Assembly: GCA_963761035.1 (NCBI GenBank)
Contig: CAVXFH010000002.1
Location: 186,001 to 250,000 of the forward strand
Direction of reading: 5' to 3'
Origin: JARRQJ01 sp963761035
GTDB lineage: Bacteria > Pseudomonadota > Gammaproteobacteria > DRLM01
DNA length: 64,000 nucleotides
A model generated the notes under the pieces. It was not told where the DNA came from and did not search any database. It worked only from the letters and a program-made list of their open reading frames with translations. Shown here piece after piece: positions 16,732 to 26,354 of this stretch. The number at the start of each line of letters is the position of its first letter. The first letter of the stretch is position 1. A program made the position numbers and the translations under genes.

Positions 16732-18369
16732 TCAATCCTCTCTCTGAGGTTTATTGGGGAATGCGGAAGTGATGGGATAACGCCGATCGCGACCAAAGGC
16801 GCGCCGCGTCACCCGCACTCCCGGCGGCGCCTGACGGCGCTTGTACTCGTTGCGATTCACCATGGTCGCTACTCGCTGCACGGTTTCCCCATCAAAACCC
16901 GCTGCGACGATCTCTTCCACGGATATATCCTGCTCCACATACATTTCTAAAATCGGATCCAGGACATCGTAGGGCGGCAGGCTGTCCTGATCTTTTTGAT
17001 CCGGCTTCAACTCCGCCGATGGCGGCCGTTCGAGCACCCGTTGCGGAATCACAGGCGCCGCACTATTACGATATCGCGCCAAGGCATAAACCATGGTCTT
17101 GGGCAAATCCTTGATGGGGGCATAACCGCCGGCCATGTCGCCGTAGAGGGTCGCATAGCCCACCGCCATTTCGCTCTTGTTGCCGGTGGTAAGCAGAATC
17201 TTGTGCTTCTTGTTGGAGATAGCCATCAAGATCACACCGCGGCAGCGGGCCTGGATATTTTCTTCAGCGGTATCCGTCGCCATGCCCGCGAACTCGTGCT
17301 TGAGACTGTCGAGAAAGGCCTGAAACGCCGGCTCGATGGAGATGACATGGTATTTCACGCCTAAGGTGTCGGCCTCGGCGCGGGCATCCTCTACGCTCAT
17401 GGCGGCGGTATAGCGAGACGGCATCAGCACCGCTTCAATGCGTTCGGCACCGATGGCATCCACGGCAATAGCCAGGGTCAGCGCCGAATCCACGCCGCCC
17501 GACAGGCCTATCACCGCGCCTTGAAAGGCGTTTTTCTCGATGTAATCCCGCACCCCCAGTACCAAGGCGCAGTAGACGCTTTCCGTCTGGGATAAAGGTG
17601 CATATATCTTCCCAGGCAAGGGCGTGATCTCATTATCGCCGCACTCGAACTCTGCGATGTATATCTCTTCCACGAACGGCTGCCCGCGCAGCATCACGTT
17701 CCCATCGGCGGCCATGACCAATGACTCACCGTCAAATACCAATTCGTCCTGACCGCCTACTTGATTGACGTAGACGATAGGCATTGGCGCTTCCGCTATC
17801 CTCTGCCGCAGTACCGCCTCGCGCTCCCCGCCTTTTAGGGCATGATAGGGCGAAGCATTGAGGTTCAATATCAAGCGCGCTCCGGCCGCCGACGCCTGCT
17901 GCATCGGCCCGGGATGCCATAGATCCTCGCATATGGTGATCGCGATGGGCACGCCTTGGAAATCGACCACTACCGGTTCGCGACCCGCCTGAAAATAACG
18001 TTTCTCGTCGAAGACACTGTAATTAGGCAGGTGCTGTTTATGGTAGGTGGCGAGCAGGACGCCGTTACGAATCCAAGAGGCACTGTTGTACAGCCCTGCG
18101 GGGCCGGGGGCCGGGTAACCGATCACCACATCGATGCCCATGACCTGGCGCTTCAAAGTCTCCAGACCGCGCAGCACTTGGCGGTGCAAACCGGGGCGCA
18201 ATAAAAGATCTTCGGGAGGATAGGCAGTGAGCGCCAGTTCGGGAAAGACGATGATATCGGCGTGCAATTCGTCCCGCGCCCGCACCATGGCCGCCGTCGC
18301 CTTGGCCACATTGCCCGCCACGTCGCCCACCAGCAGGTTGAGCTGGGCCAGTGCTATACGCATCCGCAT
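16732..18369 (-). CDS. nadE: Glutamine-dependent NAD+ synthetase
   Basis: Last step of NAD synthesis, using glutamine as ammonia source. The N-terminal nitrilase-type glutaminase (residues ~1-250) shows the Glu-Lys-Cys triad in VFPELALTAYPPEDLLL, KQHLPNYSVFDEKRYF and ITICEDLW. The C-terminal synthetase has the PP-loop GLSGGVDSALTLAIA and TTGNKSEMAVGY. Length 545 aa fits the two-domain enzyme. The start is 2 bp after the sucD stop, so sucC-sucD-nadE form an operon; glnB follows. Confidence 0.96.
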   Translation of the reverse strand: MRMRIALAQLNLLVGDVAGNVAKATAAMVRARDELHADIIVFPELALTAYPPEDLLLRPGLHRQVLRGLETLKRQVMGIDVVIGYPAPGPAGLYNSASWIRNGVLLATYHKQHLPNYSVFDEKRYFQAGREPVVVDFQGVPIAITICEDLWHPGPMQQASAAGARLILNLNASPYHALKGGEREAVLRQRIAEAPMPIVYVNQVGGQDELVFDGESLVMAADGNVMLRGQPFVEEIYIAEFECGDNEITPLPGKIYAPLSQTESVYCALVLGVRDYIEKNAFQGAVIGLSGGVDSALTLAIAVDAIGAERIEAVLMPSRYTAAMSVEDARAEADTLGVKYHVISIEPAFQAFLDSLKHEFAGMATDTAEENIQARCRGVILMAISNKKHKILLTTGNKSEMAVGYATLYGDMAGGYAPIKDLPKTMVYALARYRNSAAPVIPQRVLERPPSAELKPDQKDQDSLPPYDVLDPILEMYVEQDISVEEIVAAGFDGETVQRVATMVNRNEYKRRQAPPGVRVTRRAFGRDRRYPITSAFPNKPQRED

Positions 18370-18371
18370 CG

Positions 18372-19244
18372 CTAACCTGTAAAAAACTCCAGCATCTTGG
18401 CGCCGATCTCCGCCGGCGAACGGGCCACGCTCACACCTGCCGATTCCAGAGCGGCAATCTTGTCCGTGGCGCGGCCCTTGCCGCCGGCGATGATGGCGCC
18501 GGCATGACCCATGCGTTTGCCGGGGGGCGCGGTAACGCCGGCGATATAGGCGACCACCGGTTTACGCACCTGAGCCCTGATAAACTCCGCCGCCTCTTCC
18601 TCGGCGGTACCGCCGATCTCGCCGACCATAATAATCCCCTTGGTTTTACGATCCTGCTCGAAGAGTTTGAGACATTCGATAAAGTTTGTTCCCTGAATGG
18701 GATCGCCGCCGATGCCCACACAAGTGCTCTGCCCCAGACCGTTCTGGGTGGTCTGATACACCGCCTCATAGGTAAGGGTACCGGAGCGGGACACGATACC
18801 GATTGTGCCGGGCCTGTGAATCGCTCCCGGCATGATGCCGATCTTACACTCCCCCGGGGTGATGATGCCTGGACAATTGGGCCCGATGACACGGGAATCA
18901 TAGGATTTCATGGCGGCCTTGACCTTAAGCATATCGATCACCGGGATACCCTCGGTAATGCACACGATGATCTTGATACCCGCATCCGCCGCCTCAAGAA
19001 TGGCGTCCGCCGCGTAGGGCGCAGGTACATAAATCATGGTAGCGTCGGCCTGCGTTTCCTTTATCGCATCGCGCACTGTATTAAACACCGGCAAGCCGAG
19101 ATGGGTCTGTCCGCCTTTGCCAGGCGTCACGCCGCCCACCATTTGCGTGCCGTACTCCAAAGCTTGTTGAGAATGGAAAGTGCCCTGCTTGCCGGTGAAC
19201 CCCTGGCAAATCAGCCGCGTATTCTTATTCACCAAGATCGCCAT
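18372..19244 (-). CDS. sucD: Succinate--CoA ligase (ADP-forming) alpha subunit
   Basis: TCA-cycle enzyme coupling succinyl-CoA hydrolysis to ATP formation, as SucC2-SucD2. N-terminal CoA-binding Rossmann part (CQGFTGKQGTFHSQQAL), phosphate region GIVSRSGTLTYEA and the active-site histidine in KRMGHAGAI, which is phosphorylated during catalysis. Length 290 aa (E. coli 289). The ATG overlaps the sucC stop as TGATG, so translation is coupled. The operon is separate from other TCA genes here. Confidence 0.97.
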   Translation of the reverse strand: MAILVNKNTRLICQGFTGKQGTFHSQQALEYGTQMVGGVTPGKGGQTHLGLPVFNTVRDAIKETQADATMIYVPAPYAADAILEAADAGIKIIVCITEGIPVIDMLKVKAAMKSYDSRVIGPNCPGIITPGECKIGIMPGAIHRPGTIGIVSRSGTLTYEAVYQTTQNGLGQSTCVGIGGDPIQGTNFIECLKLFEQDRKTKGIIMVGEIGGTAEEEAAEFIRAQVRKPVVAYIAGVTAPPGKRMGHAGAIIAGGKGRATDKIAALESAGVSVARSPAEIGAKMLEFFTG

Positions 19245-20416
19245 CAGTTCCAGCTTCCTGCCGCCAGCTTCACTACCTTTTGCGCGGCATCGGTGAGACC
19301 CTCCGCCGTGGTGATGGCAAAGCCGCTGTTGCGCAGCATGGCCTTGCCCTGCGCCACATTGGTTCCTTCCAATCGAACCACCACAGGCACGGCTACGTGC
19401 ACTTCTTCCACCGCCCTGATAATCCCCTCAGCGATAAGATCGCAACGCACGATACCACCGAAGATATTTACCAGCACCGCCTTTACCTTAGCATCGGACA
19501 GGATCAGCTTGAATGCCTCGGCAACCCGCTCCGCCGTGGTTCCGCCGCCCACGTCGAGAAAATTGGCTGGTTCGCCGCCATGCAGCTTGATGATGTCCAT
19601 GGTGGCCATGGCCAGACCGGCGCCATTTACCATGCAAGCGATACTGCCGTCGAGGGAAATGTAGTTGAGTCCGTGTTGCTCCGCGATAAGCTCTTTTTCA
19701 TTTTCCTGGGAAGGATCCTTGAGTTTTATCAACTCAGGATGGCGGTACAAGGCATTGTCATCAAGGACGATCTTGGCGTCCACCGCCAACAGCTCGCCCT
19801 CCTTGGTGATCGCCAGCGGATTGATCTCCACCAGGCTGGCGTCCTGCTCCATGAACAGCCGATATAGACCGCTCATCACCGCTCTCAGTGCTTGAAACTG
19901 ATTCATATCGAGCCCAAGCGCGAAACCAACCTGCCGCCATTCATAGGGCTGCAAACCGACCACGGGATCGATGGTAAGGGTGAGTATTTTCTCGGGTTGA
20001 GTGGCGGCAACCTGTTCGATATCCATACCCCCCATGGCCGAGGCCATGAATACCATCCGCTCGCGGGCGCGATCGATGACGGCACCCAGATAGAGTTCCC
20101 GCGCCACCGCCGAAACCGGTTCGATCAATACATAATTTATAGGTAAACCGGCGTGCAACGTTTGATGGGTCACCAGGCGCGAGCCGAGCATGGTGGTTAG
20201 GGTGCGCTCCAATTCCGACAAACCCTGAACGATCTTCACTCCGCCGGCCTTGCCCCGTCCGCCTGCATGCACTTGCGCCTTCACTACCCAGCGCTCACCG
20301 CCGAGGTGGCTGGCGATGGCCCGCGCCTGCTCCGCGCTCTCCGCCGCGCCGCCGCGCGGGATAGGAATGCCGTAAGTCGCGAATAATTGCTTAGCCTGAA
20401 ACTCGTGCAGATTCAT
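19244..20416 (-). CDS. sucC: Succinate--CoA ligase (ADP-forming) beta subunit
   Basis: Nucleotide-binding subunit of succinyl-CoA synthetase. ATP-grasp domain from the N-terminus (MNLHEFQAKQLFATYGIP, then WVVKAQVHAGGRGKAGGVK) and the flavodoxin-like C-terminal CoA-ligase domain (ILSDAKVKAVLVNIFGGIVRCD). Length 390 aa (E. coli 388). The start at 20416 gives the canonical MNLHEFQ N-terminus; an in-frame start at 20458 would add 14 unrelated residues. First gene of sucC-sucD-nadE(-glnB). Confidence 0.97.
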   Translation of the reverse strand: MNLHEFQAKQLFATYGIPIPRGGAAESAEQARAIASHLGGERWVVKAQVHAGGRGKAGGVKIVQGLSELERTLTTMLGSRLVTHQTLHAGLPINYVLIEPVSAVARELYLGAVIDRARERMVFMASAMGGMDIEQVAATQPEKILTLTIDPVVGLQPYEWRQVGFALGLDMNQFQALRAVMSGLYRLFMEQDASLVEINPLAITKEGELLAVDAKIVLDDNALYRHPELIKLKDPSQENEKELIAEQHGLNYISLDGSIACMVNGAGLAMATMDIIKLHGGEPANFLDVGGGTTAERVAEAFKLILSDAKVKAVLVNIFGGIVRCDLIAEGIIRAVEEVHVAVPVVVRLEGTNVAQGKAMLRNSGFAITTAEGLTDAAQKVVKLAAGSWN

Positions 20417-20510
20417 GCTTGGCCTAGTGATCAAGTTTAAGCCGCGCGCCAAGACCACGGCATCGCGCTTGCACCTTGAAGCTTACTGTTAATGGCTTGT
20501 GGCTGGTAGC

Positions 20511-20963
20511 TTAAAAGGGAATATCATCGTCAAAATCGCCGGCGGGTTCGGCAACTGACTCTCCCTTTTGCCAGGATCCTCCAGAGCCTTCAGATTGTTG
20601 CTGCGGGGCTGCGCCTCCACCCGCACCGCGGCTGTCCAGCATCTGCATGTCGTTGACGATAATCTTGGTGGTATAACGGTCCTTACCCTCTTTGTCCTGC
20701 CACTTCTCGGTACGGATACTCCCTTCCACATAGACCTTGGAACCCTTTTTCAAATATTCCCCGGCGATCTCCGCCAGCCGTCCGAATAGGGTGAGGTTAT
20801 GCCATTCCGTATGCTCCTTCTTCTCGCCCGTTTGTTTATCTTTCCAGGACTCGCTGGTCGCCAGCGTAGCACTCGCTACAGCCCCACCGCTCGGCATATA
20901 TCTCACTTCCGGGTCTTTGCCCAGATTGCCGATTAAAATTACTTTGTTAACGCCTCTCGCCAT
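20511..20963 (-). CDS. ssb: Single-stranded DNA-binding protein
   Basis: Binds ssDNA in replication, recombination and repair. The OB-fold occupies residues 1-110 (MARGVNKVILIGNLGKDPEVRY and EHTEWHNLTLFGRLAEIAGEYLKKG), a glycine/serine/glutamine-rich linker follows, and the acidic tip DFDDDIPF that recruits partner proteins is intact. Length 150 aa is slightly shorter than E. coli SSB (178) through the linker. It lies 69 bp downstream of the YajR-like transporter gene and close to uvrA, a linkage also found in E. coli (uvrA divergent from ssb). Confidence 0.97.
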   Translation of the reverse strand: MARGVNKVILIGNLGKDPEVRYMPSGGAVASATLATSESWKDKQTGEKKEHTEWHNLTLFGRLAEIAGEYLKKGSKVYVEGSIRTEKWQDKEGKDRYTTKIIVNDMQMLDSRGAGGGAAPQQQSEGSGGSWQKGESVAEPAGDFDDDIPF

Positions 20964-21032
20964 ATTCGAATCCTCGCTTCGTCAGCCACCGAATTAAAGC
21001 CAAAGCTTATCCTAGTTCCGCCGCTTTTTCAT

Positions 21033-22409
21033 TCATATATCAGCCACGGAAAAGGTTCGCAGCGTATCCATGTCAAGTTTGGTTTTATCCACCTTCAAAT
21101 AAGCTACTCCTTCTTCCACAATTACTACCGCCTCCGCCACCCCCGGCACCCGGAGAAGACGCTCCGCCAATACCTCGGCCTCCGCCAGGCTCACCTTGCC
21201 CACTTGTAAAAGGTGGCTACTCAAATAACGCGGGGGACGCATGGTAGCCCCCACCCCCAGCCATAGGGCCGCCGCCAGCATGCCCATGGCGAACACCCAG
21301 GCGCTGCCCTCAGCCCCCAGCAGCCAACCGCCCAAGGCACCGCCGCAGAAGGCGCCGAAGAATTGCGAACTGGAGTACACACCCATGGCGGTACCCTTTT
21401 TATCGGGAGGCGCCATCTTGGCGATCAGGGATGGCAAGGTCGCCTCCAGGAGATTGAAGGCGATGAAGAACAACAGTAAACCGGCAATGAGCCCGGCGAG
21501 ATGGCGATACTCGGCCATAAACACCAGTTCGGCAGCCACCAACAGCGCGATCGCGCCGACGAAGACCTGTTTCAACTTGCGGCGTTTTTCCGCGATGATC
21601 ACGAACGGCACCATCACCGCCAGGGCGATGAGCATCACCACCAGATAGACGATCCAGTGCTGGCCGACGGGCAGTTTGGCCCCGTCGCGCAAGGCCAATG
21701 GCACCACTACAAAGGTGGAAGTGAGCAACAGGTGCAGGGCGAACACCCCGAAATTGAGGCGCAACAATTCGGGGTTTTTCAATACCGGCCCGAAATCGGC
21801 GAGCACCGGCTCGGCATCGTGATGGACACGGCGGGTAGCCGGAGTGGGAACCCACAGATACAGCACGGCCACGGCCACCAAACCCATCACCGCTGTCAGC
21901 CAAAAGATGCCGGGTACGCCGCCCATCCAAGTATTAAGAATGGGGCCGAGCACTAAGGCCACCGTGAATGACAGGCCGATACTGGCGCCGATGGTGGCCA
22001 TGGCCTTGAGGCGGTGTTCCTCACGAGTGAGATCGGCCGCCAGGGCCATCACCGCGGCGGCAATGGCGCCCGCGCCTTGCAAGGCGCGGCCCAAGATCAC
22101 CCCGTAAATCGAATCGGAGAGGGCCGCCACCGCGCTGCCGACAACGAAGATTAATAATCCCAGGGTAATGATTGGCTTGCGGCCGAAGCGGTCCGACAAC
22201 ATACCGAAGGGGATGCCCAGTATCGCCTGGGTGAGGCCGTAAATACCGATGGCCAGACCGAACAAGGCATGGGTGGATCCTTGCAGATGTTCCGTATAGA
22301 GGGCAAACACCGGCAGGATCATGAACAATCCCAACATTCTAGTGGAAAAAATCGCGGCCAAGGAAATGGCGGCGCGTTTTTCCGTGGGCGTCATTGCTGA
22401 ATCATTCAT
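21033..22409 (-). CDS. YajR-like major facilitator transporter with C-terminal cytoplasmic domain
   Basis: Twelve TM segments of the major facilitator superfamily, with the loop 2-3 motif A GMLSDRFGRKP and a motif B/C-like GRALQGAGAIAAAVMALAADL. After TM12 a ~65-residue soluble tail (about 395-458) with alternating strands and helices (VSLAEAEVLAERLLRVPGVAEAVVIVEEG) matches the ferredoxin-like YAM domain of E. coli YajR; length 458 vs 454 aa agrees. Substrate is unknown for the family. It diverges from uvrA with 76 bp between starts and runs toward ssb. Confidence 0.85.
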   Translation of the reverse strand: MNDSAMTPTEKRAAISLAAIFSTRMLGLFMILPVFALYTEHLQGSTHALFGLAIGIYGLTQAILGIPFGMLSDRFGRKPIITLGLLIFVVGSAVAALSDSIYGVILGRALQGAGAIAAAVMALAADLTREEHRLKAMATIGASIGLSFTVALVLGPILNTWMGGVPGIFWLTAVMGLVAVAVLYLWVPTPATRRVHHDAEPVLADFGPVLKNPELLRLNFGVFALHLLLTSTFVVVPLALRDGAKLPVGQHWIVYLVVMLIALAVMVPFVIIAEKRRKLKQVFVGAIALLVAAELVFMAEYRHLAGLIAGLLLFFIAFNLLEATLPSLIAKMAPPDKKGTAMGVYSSSQFFGAFCGGALGGWLLGAEGSAWVFAMGMLAAALWLGVGATMRPPRYLSSHLLQVGKVSLAEAEVLAERLLRVPGVAEAVVIVEEGVAYLKVDKTKLDMDTLRTFSVADI

Positions 22410-22424
22410 TGTTTACTACTCGCT

Positions 22425-22454
22425 TTGCTAACGAACGCTCTAGACGGGTATATT
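22425..22454 (+). promoter_or_regulatory. Candidate sigma-70 promoter for uvrA
   Basis: TTGCTA (22425-22430) and TATATT (22449-22454) are separated by 18 bases in the 76-bp spacer between the divergent YajR-like gene and uvrA, ending 31 bases before the uvrA ATG. Found by eye; spacing and position fit, but no expression data support it. Confidence 0.4.
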
Positions 22455-22485
22455 AACAGGTTACTCTGAACGCGGAAAACTCGGG

Positions 22486-25350
22486 ATGGATTATATTCAT
22501 ATTCGCGGCGCGCGCACCCATAATTTGCAAAATATCTCCTTAGACCTGCCGCGCGACAAATTGATCGTTATTACGGGCTTATCCGGCTCCGGCAAGTCGT
22601 CGCTGGCCTTCGATACTATCTATGCCGAAGGCCAGCGCCGTTACGTGGAATCCTTATCCAGCTACGCGCGGCAATTTCTGTCCATCATGGAAAAACCCGA
22701 CGTGGACCACATTGAGGGTCTGTCGCCCGCTATCTCCATCGAACAGAAATCGACTTCCCACAATCCCCGTTCCACGGTGGGCACGGTCACGGAGATTTAT
22801 GATTATCTGCGCTTGCTGTTCGCCCGCACCGGTGAACCCAAGTGTCCCGAACACGGCACGGTACTCGCCGCTCAAACCGTAAGCCAAATGGTGGATCAGG
22901 TTTTGGCATTGCCCGAGGGCACGAGAGTCATGCTGCTCGCTCCCGTAGTTCAGGAACGCAAGGGTGAGTATTTGAAACTTATCGAAGAGCTGCGCGGGCA
23001 AGGTTATGTGCGCGCCCGCATCGACGGCGAAGTTGTGGAGCTAGATGACGCCCCTAAATTGGATCTGCGCAAGAAGCACTCGATCGAAGTCGTGGTGGAC
23101 CGTATCAAGGTACGTGCGGATATACAACAGCGTCTGGCCGATTCCTTCGAGACCGCGTTGGCCATAGGCGACGGCGTGGCGAAGATCGTTTTTCTCGATG
23201 GAGATTCAGAACTTTTATTTTCGGCGCGCTTCGCCTGCCCGCTGTGCGGATACAGCGTAGCGGAATTAGAGCCACGGCTGTTCTCCTTCAACAATCCCGC
23301 CGGCGCCTGCCCCAATTGCGACGGTCTCGGCGTAAAACAATTCTTCGACCCGCAACGCGTCGTCCCCAATCCGGGATTGAGCTTGGCCGGCGGCGCGGTG
23401 CGCGGCTGGGATCGACGCAACGTCTATTATTATCAATTACTGCGATCTCTGGCCAAGCATTACCGATTTGACGACGAGACGCCCTTCACCGAGCTGGCCG
23501 AAAATATTCAGCGGGTGATCCTCTACGGCAGCGGCGATGAGGAAATCAAATTCACCTATTTGAATGAACGCGGCGGCAAGACCACGCGGACCCATGCCTT
23601 CGAAGGCATCCTCCCCAACATGGAGCGCCGTTATCGCGAAACGGAATCCAACGTTATCCGCGAGGAACTGGCCAAATACCTAAACTCGCAACCTTGCCCC
23701 GAATGCCAAGGCGCGCGGCTCCGGCGCGAGGCGCGCTACGTGTTCATCGCCGGGCATACCCTGCCGGAAGTGGCGCGCATGTCCATCGCCCGTTCTCATG
23801 AGCTGTTCAGCACGCTACGCCTGCCTGGTCGCCGCGGCGAGATCGCCGGGAAAATCCTGAAAGAGATCTGTGAGCGCCTCAACTTCCTGATCAACGTCGG
23901 CCTGGATTATCTCACTCTGGACCGCAGCGCCGATACCTTGTCCGGCGGCGAAGCGCAGCGCATCCGCTTGGCGAGTCAAATCGGCGCCGGCTTGGTCGGC
24001 GTTATGTATGTACTTGATGAACCTTCCATCGGTTTGCATCAGCGCGACAATCAACGTCTGCTCGATACCTTGAAACACCTGCGCGATCTGGGTAATACCG
24101 TGATCGTGGTGGAGCATGACGAGGATGCGATCCGCTCCGCCGATTACGTGGTGGACATCGGTCCGGGCGCCGGCGCCCACGGCGGACGCATCGTGGCCCA
24201 AGGCACGCCCCAGGCTGTCATCGCCAACCCGGCCTCCCTCACCGGAAAATATCTCTCGGGGGATTTGAGTATCCCGGTTCCGAATCAACGTGTCCGCAAT
24301 GAACCACAGCGACGACTCCACGTGTACGGTGCCTGCGGTAATAATCTCAAGAATATCGATGTCGCCATACCGCTAGGACTCATGACCTGCATAACCGGCG
24401 TCTCGGGTTCCGGCAAATCAACCTTGGTCAACGATACTCTCTACCGTCATGCGGCACGCATGCTATATGGTGGCGGTGAAGAGCCGGCCCCTTGTAAAGG
24501 GATTGTCGGTCTCGATCTATTTGATAAGGTCATCAACATCGATCAGAGCCCCATCGGCCGCACGCCGCGTTCCAACCCCGCCACCTACACCGGCTTGTTC
24601 ACGCCTATCCGCGAGCTGTTCGCCGGTACTCAGGAGGCGCGTTCACGCGGTTACGGGCCGGGCCGTTTCAGTTTCAACGTCAAGGGCGGACGCTGTGAGG
24701 CATGCCAGGGCGACGGTGTTATCAAAGTGGAGATGCATTTTCTTCCCGACATCTACGTGCCCTGCGATGTGTGTAAAGGCAAACGTTATAACCGTGAGAC
24801 CTTGGAGATCCGTTACAAAGGCAGGAATATCTTTGAGATATTGGAAATGACCATGGAAGAAGCCTTGGAATTTTTCAATGCCGTGCCCATGGTTAAGAAC
24901 AAATTGCAGACCCTGATGGATGTAGGATTGTCATATATCAAGCTGGGCCAGAACGCCACTACGCTGTCCGGCGGCGAAGCACAACGTGTAAAATTGTCGC
25001 GCGAACTTTCCAAGCGCGGGACGGGACGCACACTCTATATTCTCGACGAACCTACCACCGGCCTGCACTTCCACGATATCCGCCAATTGCTGATCGTGCT
25101 TCATCGTCTGCGCGATCAGGGCAACACCATCGTCATTATCGAACACAACCTCGACGTCATAAAAACCGCCGACTGGATTATCGATCTCGGCCCGGAAGGC
25201 GGCGAAAAGGGCGGCGAGATCCTGGTTGTCGGAACCCCCGAGGTGGTGGCCGAACACGCCGACTCATATACCGGCCGCTACTTGCGACCGGTGTTAATGC
25301 AAACCGCCTTGGCGCCTCCCAGACAATACGCCAAAAATAAGCGCGCTTAA
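22486..25350 (+). CDS. uvrA: Excinuclease ABC subunit A
   Basis: Damage-recognition ATPase of nucleotide excision repair. Two ABC modules: Walker A GLSGSGKSSLAFDT (~31), zinc module CPLCGYSVAELEPRLFSFNN...CPNC (~249-280), signature LSGGEAQRIRLAS and Walker B VLDEPSIGLH; then second Walker A GVSGSGKSTLVND, second zinc module CEACQGDG...CDVC, signature LSGGEAQRVKLS and Walker B ILDEPTTGLH. Length 954 aa (E. coli 940). It diverges from the YajR-like gene; no LexA-type box was recognised in the short spacer. Confidence 0.98.
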   Translation: MDYIHIRGARTHNLQNISLDLPRDKLIVITGLSGSGKSSLAFDTIYAEGQRRYVESLSSYARQFLSIMEKPDVDHIEGLSPAISIEQKSTSHNPRSTVGTVTEIYDYLRLLFARTGEPKCPEHGTVLAAQTVSQMVDQVLALPEGTRVMLLAPVVQERKGEYLKLIEELRGQGYVRARIDGEVVELDDAPKLDLRKKHSIEVVVDRIKVRADIQQRLADSFETALAIGDGVAKIVFLDGDSELLFSARFACPLCGYSVAELEPRLFSFNNPAGACPNCDGLGVKQFFDPQRVVPNPGLSLAGGAVRGWDRRNVYYYQLLRSLAKHYRFDDETPFTELAENIQRVILYGSGDEEIKFTYLNERGGKTTRTHAFEGILPNMERRYRETESNVIREELAKYLNSQPCPECQGARLRREARYVFIAGHTLPEVARMSIARSHELFSTLRLPGRRGEIAGKILKEICERLNFLINVGLDYLTLDRSADTLSGGEAQRIRLASQIGAGLVGVMYVLDEPSIGLHQRDNQRLLDTLKHLRDLGNTVIVVEHDEDAIRSADYVVDIGPGAGAHGGRIVAQGTPQAVIANPASLTGKYLSGDLSIPVPNQRVRNEPQRRLHVYGACGNNLKNIDVAIPLGLMTCITGVSGSGKSTLVNDTLYRHAARMLYGGGEEPAPCKGIVGLDLFDKVINIDQSPIGRTPRSNPATYTGLFTPIRELFAGTQEARSRGYGPGRFSFNVKGGRCEACQGDGVIKVEMHFLPDIYVPCDVCKGKRYNRETLEIRYKGRNIFEILEMTMEEALEFFNAVPMVKNKLQTLMDVGLSYIKLGQNATTLSGGEAQRVKLSRELSKRGTGRTLYILDEPTTGLHFHDIRQLLIVLHRLRDQGNTIVIIEHNLDVIKTADWIIDLGPEGGEKGGEILVVGTPEVVAEHADSYTGRYLRPVLMQTALAPPRQYAKNKRA

Positions 25351-25740
25351 CAACCTCGCAGAGGGCGAACTTCCCTAAATTTAAAGAGGACGCCGGCAGC
25401 TTGCGCTGGAGTTACTCATAAAATCGGGGGCTGTATTTCGTCACCTATTGGAGACATATTAAATGCGGTTTTTTCGACATATTCTTCTAAGTTTCATCCG
25501 TACACGGCAAAATTAGGATTTTCAGTCTGTCGTCGTCTTGCGACAAACTGGGAACTCTTCAAATAACTCTTCAAAAATAGCTGAGTTCCGTATTGCCAGG
25601 TACGGCGAGTTTAGGTGAAAATCGAGCGCTAAACCAACGCCATTTACTGCCGATATCCAAATGTATTTTGAGAATTGGCAACGTAGTTGTCTTAGTTTGC
25701 CTTATTGAACGGAATTACCGCACAGCAAAGGAGATTGGCC
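25351..25740. other. Intergenic region between uvrA and bactofilin gene
   Basis: 390 bases with no convincing coding frame. It should hold the uvrA terminator and the bactofilin promoter, but I did not find a stem followed by a T-run or well-spaced -35/-10 boxes. A clear AAAGGAGA ribosome binding site for the next gene begins near 25727. Confidence 0.5.
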
Positions 25741-26292
25741 ATGTTTGAAATGAATCCATTGAAGCGAAACACCGCAAAGACCGCGGACGCGCACGAAACC
25801 CAAACCACCAGCTCAAGTGCGCCGCTGCCGGCGCCCAAAGCGCCAAACCATGAACGCCCCGCCAGCCTCGCCACCATCGGCCCTTCCATTTTCATCAAGG
25901 GAGACCTGAGCGGTGAAGAGGACCTGATGATTCAGGGCCATGTGGAAGGAACCATCAACCTCAAGCAGAATAACTTGACCATCGGCCAGGAAGGCCGAGT
26001 TAATGCCAATATTCACGCGCATATCATTACCGTCGAAGGGAGCTTAAAGGGAGACGTATTCGGCGAGGATAAGGTGATCATTAAAAAGACCGGCAACGTT
26101 AACGGTAATGTCACAGCGCCGCGAGTCAGCCTGGAAGACGGCGCGAAATTCAAAGGCAGCATGGATATGGACTACAAACGCGCGGAGTCGGCCGCGCCGC
26201 GCAGCGATGCTGCCTCCGCTTCCGTTTTCAAGCTTGACAAAACATCGGGCGGCGATAAGGCTTCTTTCGAATCAAAGGGCGCCGTTAAATAA
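25741..26292 (+). CDS. Bactofilin
   Basis: Polymer-forming cytoskeletal protein; bactofilins assemble as right-handed beta-helix filaments at the inner membrane and localise cell-wall or polar machinery. A proline/alanine-rich tail (residues ~1-40) precedes the core from ATIGPSIFIKGDLSGEEDLM, with repeated beta-helix rungs such as VEGTIN, GRVNANIHA, GSLKGDVFGED and TGNVNGNVTAP, then a basic/polar tail. Length 183 aa is typical. The ATG at 25741 is preferred to an upstream in-frame start at 25705 because of the strong AGGAG nine bases before it. The next gene, a methyltransferase-like protein, follows by 62 bp. Confidence 0.92.
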   Translation: MFEMNPLKRNTAKTADAHETQTTSSSAPLPAPKAPNHERPASLATIGPSIFIKGDLSGEEDLMIQGHVEGTINLKQNNLTIGQEGRVNANIHAHIITVEGSLKGDVFGEDKVIIKKTGNVNGNVTAPRVSLEDGAKFKGSMDMDYKRAESAAPRSDAASASVFKLDKTSGGDKASFESKGAVK

Positions 26293-26354
26293 AAATTTCG
26301 GTCACAGCCTGCAATGAACAATAAGCAGAGAAGATTTATTGGGCGGCTAGTTAA

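Noticed and set aside
18351..19664. A 437-codon open frame antisense to sucCD
   Set aside because: It is the reverse shadow of high-GC coding sequence; its product is low-complexity and has no family-like pattern, while sucC and sucD are certain.
22410..22485. LexA (SOS) box for uvrA
   Set aside because: No CTGT-N8-ACAG match was found in the uvrA promoter spacer.
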